NCBI GenBank assembly: GCA_017532425.1
Contig: JAFXJH010000126.1
Location: 1 to 44,817 of the forward strand
DNA length: 44,817 nucleotides
Source of the DNA: Clostridia bacterium
GTDB lineage: Bacteria; Bacillota; Clostridia; Oscillospirales; CAG-272
Direction: 5' to 3'
Positions within the stretch are counted from its first letter, which is position 1; each line of letters begins with the position of its first letter. A model generated the notes under the pieces. That model did not search any database. It was not told the DNA's origin and saw only the letters and a program-made list of their open reading frames with translations. Position numbers and translations under genes: made by a program. Shown here in pieces: positions 5,832 to 13,428 of the stretch.

Positions 5832-8183
5832 TCAATTTTCGCTCGTAAAGAAGCAGTAAGGATCGACCTTCAGCTTTTTTACGTGATCGATGCTCGGAAG
5901 TCCGTCGCCCGTGAAAATAAGACTGCCTTTTTCGGTTACAGCCACGATAGAGGTACTTCCCGCCTGGATAAACGCCACTTTTTCAGAGTATGAGGTGTCA
6001 CCGTAGCTTCCGCCTCCTACGACGCCTCCGCAGGAAACGATATTGCCGTTGGTCAGTATGGCAACCGTGTGCGTGCTGCCGGCAGATATCATAGCAATAT
6101 TTTTCCAGGCTGAGAGGTCACAGCGATTCAGTACGTCGCATCCGACGGCAACTGCAGTTCCGTCGGATTTAAGAGCAACGCTGTGCAGAGAGCCTGCGGA
6201 TATCATAATTACATCTGTCCACTCCGAGGTGTTGCATTGACCGTCGGTGCTAAGTCCGGTAGCCATGACTCTGCCGTCGGAAAGAAGAGCAAGCGTGTGA
6301 TAATCGCCTGCAGAGATCATTATTACGTTGCTGTACGAGGATACCGAGCATTGGCTGAATTTTCGGTTTCCGCAAGCCTTTACGCTTCCGTCAGAAAGAA
6401 GAGCGACCGTGTGATACTCGCCCGTGTCGATCGCAACGACGTCCTTCCATAGAGAAACGCCGCACTGTCCGAACGAATCGTCTCCGAATGCGACTACACT
6501 GCCGTCGGATAAAAGTATAACGGTATGATGAGCACTTGAGCTGACAGAGACCGCTTTGAGGTCGCCCTCGGGCTTGTACGTCTTTCCGAGACCGTAATAT
6601 ACCGTGCCGTCGGAGGAAATTACGCCGATCTGCTTGTCAAGTGAGACCTTTGAGGCGTATAGCGACTGCTTTTTTTCAAAGGAAAGATATCTGAAAAACG
6701 TGCCGAGATTTTGGCGAAGATGAGGGTCGGATAATCCTTCGGCGATATCGTACATCAGATCGTCGTTTTCAGCGTATTTTGAAAATTTCAGAGTGTTTTC
6801 TATATCATTTTCTCCGAGATAATAATATGATGCCTCGAGCGCGAGATCGGAGATAGTGCCTTCGACGTTCGAAAGCAAGGCAAATTCGAGCGATTTGCCG
6901 TAATCCTTGAGACTGTTATAGTAGGCTACAGCGCAGGAAATGACCTCTTCCTTTTTGACGTCAAGCTCGCAGTCGATGGCAAGCTTGACCGCATCCGAAA
7001 AGCTCTTGTTTTCGACCATCTCGTTTATGTTTATAATGTGGATGGTGTTTATCTTTTCACGGTCATTAAGGAGCTTTGCGTATGACATTGCTTTTTCAAG
7101 CATATTTTTTTCGAGAAAATAGTCAAAGCCCTCGGAAAGGACCTCTTTTTCGGTCGATTCTTTATCGGAGCAGGTGGCGGAGAAGCCGTAGGCTATGTCA
7201 TACTCCTTTTTTTCGAGATAATAGGTAACCGCACTTTCCGATATTGCGGTCACATGCTTTGATAATGATTCGTGTGACTGTGCGATCTCAAGTGCGGCTG
7301 CAAATTCTTTTTCACTCAGAAGATCGTTCATACGAGCTTCCTTTTCTTCAATTGTTTCTTCGGGGATCTCTTCGGTGATATCGTTTTTCGGCGGATCGCT
7401 TACGGTAGGTCCTTGCTTGTTATGCTCGGGCAAAAAGAAGAAGAGCACTATTATAAGAGCTATAGTTGCCGCAAAGAAGATTCCCGAGAAAAGTGCGATA
7501 AACAGACGGGTCCTTTTGCGCGCTCTTTCTGCCGAGGAGGTAACTACGACGGGACGCTTGAATTTTGAAAAATAGTCGAAAAGATGCTTTCTTTCGGTAG
7601 CGCACATCGGGCAAACGTCGGAGTCCGATATCTGTCCGCAGGTGCATCTCCAAACGAGAGAGGAAAGCTCGTCGGGATAGTATGCGGCGAAATCGCCGAT
7701 AGTCTCGCAGGTCTCATATATTTCAGAGCTCGACATTCCCTCGGAAAGCGGAATAGGATCGCTCGGCTCGTCGAAAAAATCGCCTCTGACGAAATCGACT
7801 ACCATAAGATCGACTGTGCGTATACAGCCTATGTAAACGTCAACGTCGGATACCATATCGGGCGCAAGATCTATCTGAGTCTTTATTCCGACAGATGCGC
7901 CGGGTAAAAGACCCTCTTCGGGAAATTTGAGAGTTTTGGATATTATTTCGCGTCCGTTTGAGACTATAAGATTTCCCTCTGAATCAAGACAGCGTATAAC
8001 AAGACCGGCAGATTCGACTCGCGCGGGGCTGTCCTCGGACGAGGTATTGGATATTATCATATTGAGCACAAGTCCATCGTTTTCGCTGTCGAGAATAAGC
8101 TCGGAGCTGTCTATTGCAAGCGGGGAGCGCAGAGCTATTCGCTTGCCGTGATGACTTATGACTGCGTTCTTTTTCTTTGCCAT
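5832..8183 (-). CDS. Membrane-anchored zinc-ribbon / helical-repeat / RCC1-repeat protein
   Basis: This 783-aa protein has four recognisable regions. Residues 1-150 form a beta-rich domain (polar, many strands). A zinc ribbon, WRCTCGQ..CPMC (Cys180, 182, 191, 194), follows. One transmembrane segment lies at about 227-251, ending FFFLPE. Residues 285-510 are TPR- or clathrin-like helical repeats with recurrent YYLEKKEYDIA-type units. Residues 535-760 hold RCC1/BLIP-like repeats of the form (A/S)AGxxHTVALLSDGxVxAxG, about six units. RCC1 repeats form beta-propellers that bind proteins. Topology predicts the N terminus with the zinc ribbon inside and the propeller outside. It is in an apparent operon behind the VanX-like gene. 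The function is unknown, perhaps an envelope scaffold or sensor. Confidence 0.75.
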   Translation of the reverse strand: MAKKKNAVISHHGKRIALRSPLAIDSSELILDSENDGLVLNMIISNTSSEDSPARVESAGLVIRCLDSEGNLIVSNGREIISKTLKFPEEGLLPGASVGIKTQIDLAPDMVSDVDVYIGCIRTVDLMVVDFVRGDFFDEPSDPIPLSEGMSSSEIYETCETIGDFAAYYPDELSSLVWRCTCGQISDSDVCPMCATERKHLFDYFSKFKRPVVVTSSAERARKRTRLFIALFSGIFFAATIALIIVLFFFLPEHNKQGPTVSDPPKNDITEEIPEETIEEKEARMNDLLSEKEFAAALEIAQSHESLSKHVTAISESAVTYYLEKKEYDIAYGFSATCSDKESTEKEVLSEGFDYFLEKNMLEKAMSYAKLLNDREKINTIHIININEMVENKSFSDAVKLAIDCELDVKKEEVISCAVAYYNSLKDYGKSLEFALLSNVEGTISDLALEASYYYLGENDIENTLKFSKYAENDDLMYDIAEGLSDPHLRQNLGTFFRYLSFEKKQSLYASKVSLDKQIGVISSDGTVYYGLGKTYKPEGDLKAVSVSSSAHHTVILLSDGSVVAFGDDSFGQCGVSLWKDVVAIDTGEYHTVALLSDGSVKACGNRKFSQCSVSSYSNVIMISAGDYHTLALLSDGRVMATGLSTDGQCNTSEWTDVIMISAGSLHSVALKSDGTAVAVGCDVLNRCDLSAWKNIAMISAGSTHTVAILTNGNIVSCGGVVGGGSYGDTSYSEKVAFIQAGSTSIVAVTEKGSLIFTGDGLPSIDHVKKLKVDPYCFFTSEN

Positions 8184-8213
8184 TATAAAAACCTTTCAAG
8201 CTGAGAACAGAGT

Positions 8214-9074
8214 TTATTTCCAAATTGAATATATCGGTGATGACAGGTCGTGATCTGTGGGCATATAAGCTTCGTGATCGGTATCGTAAAAGCAATCGGA
8301 GTTCCCGTCGCGTATCAGAGCGTAGTCTTCAAGCAGCTTTGTGAATTGGCTGACGGAGGAATTCGGAGAGTAGAGCGGAATAGCTTCGGTCTTGGAAGAG
8401 CCGATCTTGAGCATCTTGAGTGTAAGCGATGCACCCGTAGCGTGAGAGCAGGTAGTGCAGCAGGCTGCGTCAGGGAGCTTCGACTCGGGAATATAAGCCT
8501 TTTCCAAAACGAGAGTATATCCGAGCTCGGTATAGAACGCGTTTGCCGCTTCAAAAAGTCTGAGCATCGTGTCATACTGCAGAATTACAGGCTCGTCCTC
8601 GTCGTAGATAAGGGGAGCGTCAAATATGAGAATATATTTGCGCAGATCGACAAGCCGGGATACTTGCCCGTCCGAATTCCAAAGGTATGGCAGCTCGATA
8701 AAGAACTGTACGCTGCCGTCTATAAGCGCGACAGATTCGCAGTAACCGAGCAGAGCTCCCGATTGATTGTATATTCTCGATATTCCGGTAGAATTCTGCT
8801 CTGCATAAACGGTCTCGCCGAAAAACTTTGAACCGATAGGATTTCCGCTGAGCGTGTTGTCCTTGTAGTAATCGACGCGCTCGACACAGACCTTCATTTC
8901 GATATAGGAAGCAGTCGAGGTCGAGTTTGTCTGCACAGCAGAATCGGTCTTGTCGGGACCTTCGATTTTATTATAAGATGAAGCAGTGGCAAACACAAGC
9001 ATTGACGCTGCCGTAGAAACTATTATCAGAGAAACGACCGATATTATAAAAATATTCAGTAGCCTTCTTGTCAT
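8214..9074 (-). CDS. Secreted or anchored SH3-like plus degenerate D-Ala-D-Ala dipeptidase (VanX/M15)-like protein
   Basis: This 286-aa protein has an N-terminal hydrophobic segment (about residues 5-30, signal anchor) and a Ser/Thr-rich linker. Residues 58-118 are SH3-like (KVCVERVDYYKDNTL..GALLGYCESVALI). The rest resembles M15D dipeptidases: LVDLRKYI, QYDTMLRLFEAANAFYTELGYTLVLEKAYIP and SHATGASLTL. In active VanX these would read DAYRP and HSRGSxxDLTL followed by EWWH. Here the Arg is Ile, the metal Asp is replaced (H211 is kept but position +7 is Thr), and no EWWH is visible. I infer a pseudo-enzyme that may bind peptidoglycan stems. It is co-transcribed with the RCC1-repeat gene 30 bp downstream, which suggests a shared envelope role. 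Confidence 0.65.
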   Translation of the reverse strand: MTRRLLNIFIISVVSLIIVSTAASMLVFATASSYNKIEGPDKTDSAVQTNSTSTASYIEMKVCVERVDYYKDNTLSGNPIGSKFFGETVYAEQNSTGISRIYNQSGALLGYCESVALIDGSVQFFIELPYLWNSDGQVSRLVDLRKYILIFDAPLIYDEDEPVILQYDTMLRLFEAANAFYTELGYTLVLEKAYIPESKLPDAACCTTCSHATGASLTLKMLKIGSSKTEAIPLYSPNSSVSQFTKLLEDYALIRDGNSDCFYDTDHEAYMPTDHDLSSPIYSIWK

Positions 9075-9151
9075 GTAAACCTCTCATACGCAGTGTAGCG
9101 TTAAACACGTTTTAGGAGAAATATGCATCAGAGCATACTACCCACATATTA

Positions 9152-9180
9152 ATAATATCTATATTTTATCGGTTTGTCAA
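9152..9180 (-). promoter_or_regulatory. Sigma-A type promoter of the VanX-like/RCC1 operon
   Basis: Minus-strand TTGACA (9180-9175), 17 bp, TATTAT (9157-9152), 78 bp upstream of the ATG at 9074. Confidence 0.65.
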
Positions 9181-9242
9181 GTTCTTACGGCATAGTTTAC
9201 AATTATTTTTCAAAATCAGAATTTTCGACATCAGAAATACGG

Positions 9243-9279
9243 AAAAAAGATAAAACCGAACGAAAAAACGTTCGGTTTT
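9243..9279 (-). terminator. Terminator of the PPTase gene
   Basis: On the minus strand an 11-bp perfect stem AAAACCGAACG / CGTTCGGTTTT (9279-9269 and 9262-9252) with a six-T loop is followed by ATCTTTTTTCC. Confidence 0.85.
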
Positions 9280-9290
9280 GCCTTGTTGAT

Positions 9291-10010
9291 TTACTTTTGA
9301 TGTCCGTTCTCCTCAAGCAGAGAATCGATATCATCCGCACCGAAGAAAAAGTATTCGGGCGTGATCTTTTCGTAGGATGCAAGCGAGAGGAAATATTCCT
9401 TTATTTCGGAAAAGGTGATGTGCGCGGGCGGACATCCTATTTTTGAAGCGACCATATCACCGATAACGGCAAATGACGTCATAGGTGTGCGCAGACCGCT
9501 TCCTATAAGCTTGACGTAGCTTTCCTTCTTAGTCCAGAGAGCAAGGAGTTCGCGGTTGTTTTCGGGAGTGCTGTCAGCAGATGAAACTATTCTTCGGTAT
9601 GCACGTCCGGTCGTGTAAGCATCGCTTTCAAGAATATCTACGCCGACAGGAAGCTCGGAAGCCGCACATACTGCGACGCTTCCCGAATGAGATATGTTTA
9701 TATTAAGCTTGTCCTCAGAAAGCTGAGGCTTGCCGAGCAGGTTGTAAAAATATTTCGGCGGAGAAAAGGGAAGAGAAAAGCTTTTAAGTGCAAGACAAAG
9801 TGCAAGCTCTGCTCCGAGCGATCGCTTTTTGTCCTCAAGATGTGCAAGTCTCGCTATCTTCTTCATTCTTGTCGGACTTATAAATCTGCTGAATTTTAAA
9901 AGTGCCTCTTCAAGTTCGATTTTATTGGTGTCTACGAGAAAAACGCGAGTCTTTGGGTGTGTGTTTTCTTCGTTGACATCAGAATTTAAGAATAAGTTTT
10001 TTTCTGACAT
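9291..10010 (-). CDS. 4'-phosphopantetheinyl transferase (Sfp type)
   Basis: This 239-aa enzyme would transfer phosphopantetheine from CoA to a serine of carrier proteins. The two family signatures are in order: the Mg-binding GVDILES (about residue 122) and LLALWTKKESYVKLIGSGL (about residue 157), which corresponds to W(T/S)xKE(A/S)xxK. In Sfp the first motif is D-x-E; here D and E are two residues apart (DILE), a small oddity. Length and the two-lobed layout match Sfp-type enzymes rather than the shorter AcpS. No carrier protein or NRPS/PKS gene is in the window, so the substrate is open. It is monocistronic, with its own terminator. Confidence 0.85.
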   Translation of the reverse strand: MSEKNLFLNSDVNEENTHPKTRVFLVDTNKIELEEALLKFSRFISPTRMKKIARLAHLEDKKRSLGAELALCLALKSFSLPFSPPKYFYNLLGKPQLSEDKLNINISHSGSVAVCAASELPVGVDILESDAYTTGRAYRRIVSSADSTPENNRELLALWTKKESYVKLIGSGLRTPMTSFAVIGDMVASKIGCPPAHITFSEIKEYFLSLASYEKITPEYFFFGADDIDSLLEENGHQK

Positions 10011-10046
10011 TTTTTCCTCTGAATAGTTTACTGCGTTTGCATTAAC

Positions 10047-10075
10047 AGTTTAACATACTAAAACAAGAAAAGCAA
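10047..10075 (-). promoter_or_regulatory. Weak promoter candidate for the PPTase gene
   Basis: Minus-strand TTGCTT (10075-10070), 17 bp, TAAACT (10052-10047), 37 bp upstream of the ATG. The matches to consensus are partial. Confidence 0.4.
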
Positions 10076-10109
10076 TATTTTCAGGAAAATAATTTATAAA
10101 TATTTGATG

Positions 10110-10147
10110 AAAAAATCCGATAGACTGCTTATAAACAGCCTATCGGA
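10110..10147 (-). terminator. Terminator of the paaK-ACT operon
   Basis: Minus-strand stem TCCGATAGGCTG / CAGTCTATCGGA (10147-10136 and 10127-10116, one mismatch) with an 8-nt loop is followed by six T residues (10115-10110). Confidence 0.85.
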
Positions 10148-10164
10148 CCTTGTCTTTTAATTTT

Positions 10165-10596
10165 TCAAATAGATTCGATATCTTTCTCGGAGAGGAGCTT
10201 GACTCCGTTTTCCGCAAGGATCTTTTCAGCGCGGTCGTTGTCTGCAACGCGGATAACAACGCACGCGTTCTTAGCGGAATCGAGGACGAAAGCGTAAAGA
10301 TATTCGATGTTTATGCGGTTTTCTCCGAGAATGGATACCACTTTGGCGAGTCCGCCGGGAGTATCATCGACCGATACTGCGATAACGGGATTTACCTTGG
10401 AAAGATATCCTTCCTCAAGAAGCTTTGAGGTAAGCTCCTCCGAATGTATTGCGAGCATTCTGAATATACCGTAATCAGCCGAGTCTGCAAGCGAGAGAGC
10501 ACGCATATCAACGTGATTTTCAGCGAGGAACGCGGTAAGCTTGCTGAGCTTTCCGGGAGTATTATCTACGAAAATGGAAATTTGCTTTACTGCCAT
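10165..10596 (-). CDS. Tandem ACT-domain protein linked to phenylacetate-CoA ligase
   Basis: This 143-aa protein is made almost entirely of two ACT domains (betaalphabetabetaalphabeta). The first begins KQISIFVDNTPGKLSKLTAFL and the second VIAVSVDDTPGGLAKVVSIL. ACT pairs usually bind amino acids and regulate a partner enzyme. In anaerobic Clostridia such proteins are encoded beside PaaK and often beside indolepyruvate ferredoxin oxidoreductase; the latter is absent here. The ATG at 10596 was chosen because AGAAAGGA precedes it by 8 bases. The longer frame to 10647 would overlap paaK. It starts 25 bp after the paaK stop and shares its operon and terminator. Confidence 0.85.
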   Translation of the reverse strand: MAVKQISIFVDNTPGKLSKLTAFLAENHVDMRALSLADSADYGIFRMLAIHSEELTSKLLEEGYLSKVNPVIAVSVDDTPGGLAKVVSILGENRINIEYLYAFVLDSAKNACVVIRVADNDRAEKILAENGVKLLSEKDIESI

Positions 10597-10621
10597 GACT
10601 GTATTCCTTTCTCTTTTTATG

Positions 10622-11929
10622 TTAATCGTGAAGCTTTCTCTTGTCAATTACACGAACGGCCTTGCCTTCGCTTCTTGCAATCGACTTGGGAGGAACGAGA
10701 TGAACGGTGGGCTTGATTCCGAGCATAGTCGTTATTGCGGATGCGAGCTTCTTTTCATATGCAGCGATATCGCGCATTGTATCGGAGAACTGCTCGGGAG
10801 AAAGCTCTACGTTGATGTCAAGTGTATCGGTGTGATTCTGACGGTCAACGAGGATCTGATAGTTGGGAGTGTATCCCTCGTTAAGAAGAACTGTTTCTAT
10901 CTGAGAGGGGAATACGTTTACGCCTCTGATTATCATCATATCGTCGCTTCTGCCCATAGGCTTCGTCATCTTGATGAGAGTTCTTCCGCAGGAGCACTTC
11001 TTGCGCGAGAGTACGCAGATATCCTTTGTGCGGTAACGGAGAAGGGGAAATGCTTCCTTTGTGATAGATGTGAATACGAGCTCACCCTTTTCGCCGTCGG
11101 GAAGGACTTCGCCTGTCTCGGGATTGATTATTTCGGGGATGAAGTGGTCCTCGTTGATGTGCATACCGGACTGCTCTTCACATTCGAAGGAAACACCGGG
11201 GCCGGAGGTCTCGGTAAGACCGTAGATATCGTATGCCTTGATTCCGAGAGATGCTTCGATCTCACGTCTCATTTCTTCTGTCCAGGGCTCGGCACCGAAA
11301 ATACCTGCACGGAGCTTGTTGTCCTCGGGCTTGTAGCCCTTTTCCTTGAGGCTTTCGCCGATGTATGCGGCATAAGAGGGTGTGCAGCAGAGAATAGTCG
11401 CACCGAGGTCCATCATAAACTGGATCTGACGGTCGGTATTACCCGATGACATCGGAAGAGTGAGGCATCCAACCTTGTGGCTTCCGCCGTTAAGTCCGGG
11501 ACCGCCTGTGAAAAGTCCGTATCCGTAGCATACCTGACAAACGTCCTCGTTTGTTCCGCCGACAGCAACAATAGCTCTTGCACAGCAGTCTTCCCAAAGA
11601 TCAATGTCATTCTGTGTATAGAAAGCGACTACGCGCTTGCCCGTTGTACCCGACGTGGACTGTATTCTTACACATTCGCTTAAGGGCTTTGCGAGCATTC
11701 CGTAAGGATAAGCCTCGCGGAGATCGTCCTTTGTGATGAAGGGAAGCTTGTGAAGATCCTCAACACCCTTGATGTCTTCGGGCTTTACACCCTTTTCATC
11801 CATAAGATTTTTATAGTATGGCACGTTTTCATATACGTGCTTTACCTGCTTAACAAGTCTTTCGGACTGCAGAGCCTTCATGTCTGCAAGTTCCATTGTT
11901 TCTATTTCTTTGTTCCAATATCTGTTCAT
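10622..11929 (-). CDS. paaK: Phenylacetate-CoA ligase (PaaK-type AMP-forming ligase)
   Basis: This 435-aa member of the ANL superfamily activates phenylacetate or a related aryl acid to the CoA thioester through an adenylate. Signatures include the P-loop-like STSGTTGKRV, the A5-type motif YGLTETSGPGV, LLRYRTKDIC with the conserved Asp, and MGRSDDMMIIRGVNVFPSQIE, which begins the mobile C-terminal domain. The ATG at 11929 with AAAAGGA about ten bases upstream starts at NRYWNKEIETM, the usual family N terminus; the longer frame is rejected. In anaerobes these ligases handle the aryl acids released by aromatic amino acid fermentation. The gene is preceded by a 208-nt leader with paired palindromes and a uORF. 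Confidence 0.93.
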   Translation of the reverse strand: MNRYWNKEIETMELADMKALQSERLVKQVKHVYENVPYYKNLMDEKGVKPEDIKGVEDLHKLPFITKDDLREAYPYGMLAKPLSECVRIQSTSGTTGKRVVAFYTQNDIDLWEDCCARAIVAVGGTNEDVCQVCYGYGLFTGGPGLNGGSHKVGCLTLPMSSGNTDRQIQFMMDLGATILCCTPSYAAYIGESLKEKGYKPEDNKLRAGIFGAEPWTEEMRREIEASLGIKAYDIYGLTETSGPGVSFECEEQSGMHINEDHFIPEIINPETGEVLPDGEKGELVFTSITKEAFPLLRYRTKDICVLSRKKCSCGRTLIKMTKPMGRSDDMMIIRGVNVFPSQIETVLLNEGYTPNYQILVDRQNHTDTLDINVELSPEQFSDTMRDIAAYEKKLASAITTMLGIKPTVHLVPPKSIARSEGKAVRVIDKRKLHD

Positions 11930-11972
11930 TATAATTGATTCCTTTTCTTGATAGTTTTGATTTGATCCGAAA

Positions 11973-11988
11973 TATCCCGCACGGGTAA
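11973..11988. repeat. Second CCCG-NN-CGGG palindrome in the paaK leader
   Basis: TATCCCGCACGGGTAA is a near copy of the palindrome at 12032-12047, with centres 59 bp apart. On the transcript its CCCGTGCGGGATA can pair over 13 bp with the TATCCCGCACGGG of the upstream copy. Confidence 0.55.
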
Positions 11989-12028
11989 CAGAGAGCAAGT
12001 GTGAATTGTCTGCGTATTTCCGGAGTTT

Positions 12029-12097
12029 TTATATCCCGTGCGGGATAATAAATCGATTATCAAGACGGATATGCTGAGTATGTTGCGCCGCTGACAT
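12029..12097 (-). CDS. Possible leader peptide of paaK (22 aa)
   Basis: An ATG at 12097 has AAAAAGGA about 9 bases upstream. It opens a 22-codon frame starting MSAAQHTQHIRL and ending IIPHGI-stop. It lies between the promoter at 12137-12165 and paaK. The final codons (ATC CCG CAC GGG ATA) form the first palindrome, so a translating ribosome would melt the 5' arm of the 13-bp leader stem. There is no run of a single regulatory codon, although three His occur. Translation is unproven. Confidence 0.4.
   Translation of the reverse strand: MSAAQHTQHIRLDNRFIIPHGI
12032..12047. repeat. First palindrome TATCCCG-TG-CGGGATA in the paaK leader
   Basis: This is a perfect 7+7 bp inverted repeat with a 2-bp centre. 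It could be a DNA operator half of a pair with 11973-11988, or the 5' arm of an RNA stem. It covers the last codons of the uORF 12029-12097. Confidence 0.6.
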
Positions 12098-12136
12098 AAT
12101 TGCCGTTCCTTTTTGAATAATTTAAACTTACCGTCT

Positions 12137-12165
12137 ATTTTAGCACTTAATAAGCAATTTGTCAA
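12137..12165 (-). promoter_or_regulatory. Sigma-A type promoter of the paaK-ACT operon
   Basis: Minus-strand TTGACA (12165-12160), 17 bp, TAAAAT (12142-12137). The transcript would start near 12130, giving a leader of about 200 nt before paaK. Confidence 0.75.
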
Positions 12166-12235
12166 CTCGCTAAATTGGAAAAGTTTAATTATTTTTGGCA
12201 CAAAACTTACAAAAAACTTAAAATCCCAAAATGTA

Positions 12236-12264
12236 TTGACATTTTTCCGTGCCGCGGTTATAAT
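12236..12264 (+). promoter_or_regulatory. Sigma-A type promoter of the sialidase/glucuronidase operon
   Basis: TTGACA (12236-12241), 17 bp, TATAAT (12259-12264): a perfect consensus, 57 bp before the start codon and divergent from paaK. Confidence 0.85.
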
Positions 12265-12321
12265 TAATTTGTATATTTCTTTGATGCAAAATTTTCTAAA
12301 TCATATATCGGAGGAAAAATT

Positions 12322-13422
12322 ATGAAAAAGATAGATGCGATAAATTCGGTGGTTATGGAAAATCCGGACAGCGTGTTCGGCTATTTCGCTTGGCCGAGCG
12401 TTACAAGACTTCCTGACGGACGTCTTGCGGCATCTTCATCGGGATTCAGGATCTCACACATCTGTCCGTTTGGAAAAGCGGTCATATCCTATAGCTCGGA
12501 CGAGGGTAAGACCTGGAGCGTTCCCGCACCCGTTATCGATACTCCTCTTGATGACCGCGATGCAGGAGTAACGACACTTGCAGATAAGCGCGTTGTCTTT
12601 ACATCGTTTAATAATAGGATTTCCATGCAGAGATATCATAATAACCGTTCCAATAAAAAGCTGCAGAATCTTGTTTCGGCATATCTTGATAGCGTGGACG
12701 CAGAAAGCGCGGAAGAGAAATATCTCGGATCTACTTATAAGGTAAGCCACGACGGCGGCGTTACCTTCGGAGAACTCAGACGCTCACCCGTTACCGCGCC
12801 TCACGGTGTTTGTCCTCTTCCGTCGGGCGGAGCTCTCTACGTCGGAAGAATTTTCGACACCGAAAAAGAAGATTCTCTGGCATGCTACCGCCTCTGCGAC
12901 GATGACAGCCTTGAATATCTTTCGCATATCGAAAATATTCTTATCGACGGCACACCCGCGCTCAGCTGTGAGCCTCACGCGATAGCACTTACGGATAAGG
13001 ATATACTCGTGCAGATAAGAATACATCATTCGAGTGTAGACGCTTTCACTACCTATCAGTGTGAATCAAGCGACGGCGGTCTTACATGGACAAAGCCTCA
13101 TTCGATAGGACTCGACCACGGCTCGCCTCCTCATATCATAAAGCACAGCAGCGGAGTCCTCGCATCTGTATACGGATACAGAAGACCTCCCTTCGGTCAG
13201 CGCGTGATGTTCAGCATAGACGGCGGTAAAAACTGGGATAAGGACTACGTCCTGCGTGACGACGGTCCGTCGGGCGACCTCGGATATCCTTGCAGCATTG
13301 AGCTTTCGGACGGCAAGATACTTACAGTATACTATCAGCAGAAGGAAGAAGGCGGATACTGCGTTATTATGCAGAGCATCTGGGAAATACCCGAAGAAAT
13401 AATTAAAAAAATAAAGGAGTAA
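12322..13422 (+). CDS. Sialidase-like (BNR/Asp-box) six-bladed propeller protein
   Basis: This 366-aa protein carries four Asp-box turns of the form S-x-D-x-G-x-T-W: SSDEGKTW (58-65), SHDGGVTF (142-149), SSDGGLTW (249-256) and SIDGGKNW (298-305). Asp-boxes link propeller blades in sialidases and related exo-glycosidases. N-terminal FAWPSVTRLPDGRLAA and RIFDTE-type strands are compatible with an exo-alpha-sialidase fold, but the catalytic Arg triad cannot be confirmed by eye. The absence of a signal peptide indicates a cytoplasmic protein, so it would act on imported oligosaccharides. The RBS is GGAGG (12310-12314). Its stop codon overlaps the RBS of the glucuronidase gene, so the two are one operon. 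Confidence 0.78.
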   Translation: MKKIDAINSVVMENPDSVFGYFAWPSVTRLPDGRLAASSSGFRISHICPFGKAVISYSSDEGKTWSVPAPVIDTPLDDRDAGVTTLADKRVVFTSFNNRISMQRYHNNRSNKKLQNLVSAYLDSVDAESAEEKYLGSTYKVSHDGGVTFGELRRSPVTAPHGVCPLPSGGALYVGRIFDTEKEDSLACYRLCDDDSLEYLSHIENILIDGTPALSCEPHAIALTDKDILVQIRIHHSSVDAFTTYQCESSDGGLTWTKPHSIGLDHGSPPHIIKHSSGVLASVYGYRRPPFGQRVMFSIDGGKNWDKDYVLRDDGPSGDLGYPCSIELSDGKILTVYYQQKEEGGYCVIMQSIWEIPEEIIKKIKE

Positions 13423-13428
13423 ATAAAT

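Noticed and set aside
10541..11449. Plus-strand frame of 302 codons opposite paaK
   Set aside because: Shadow of the paaK frame; no ribosome binding site and no domain.
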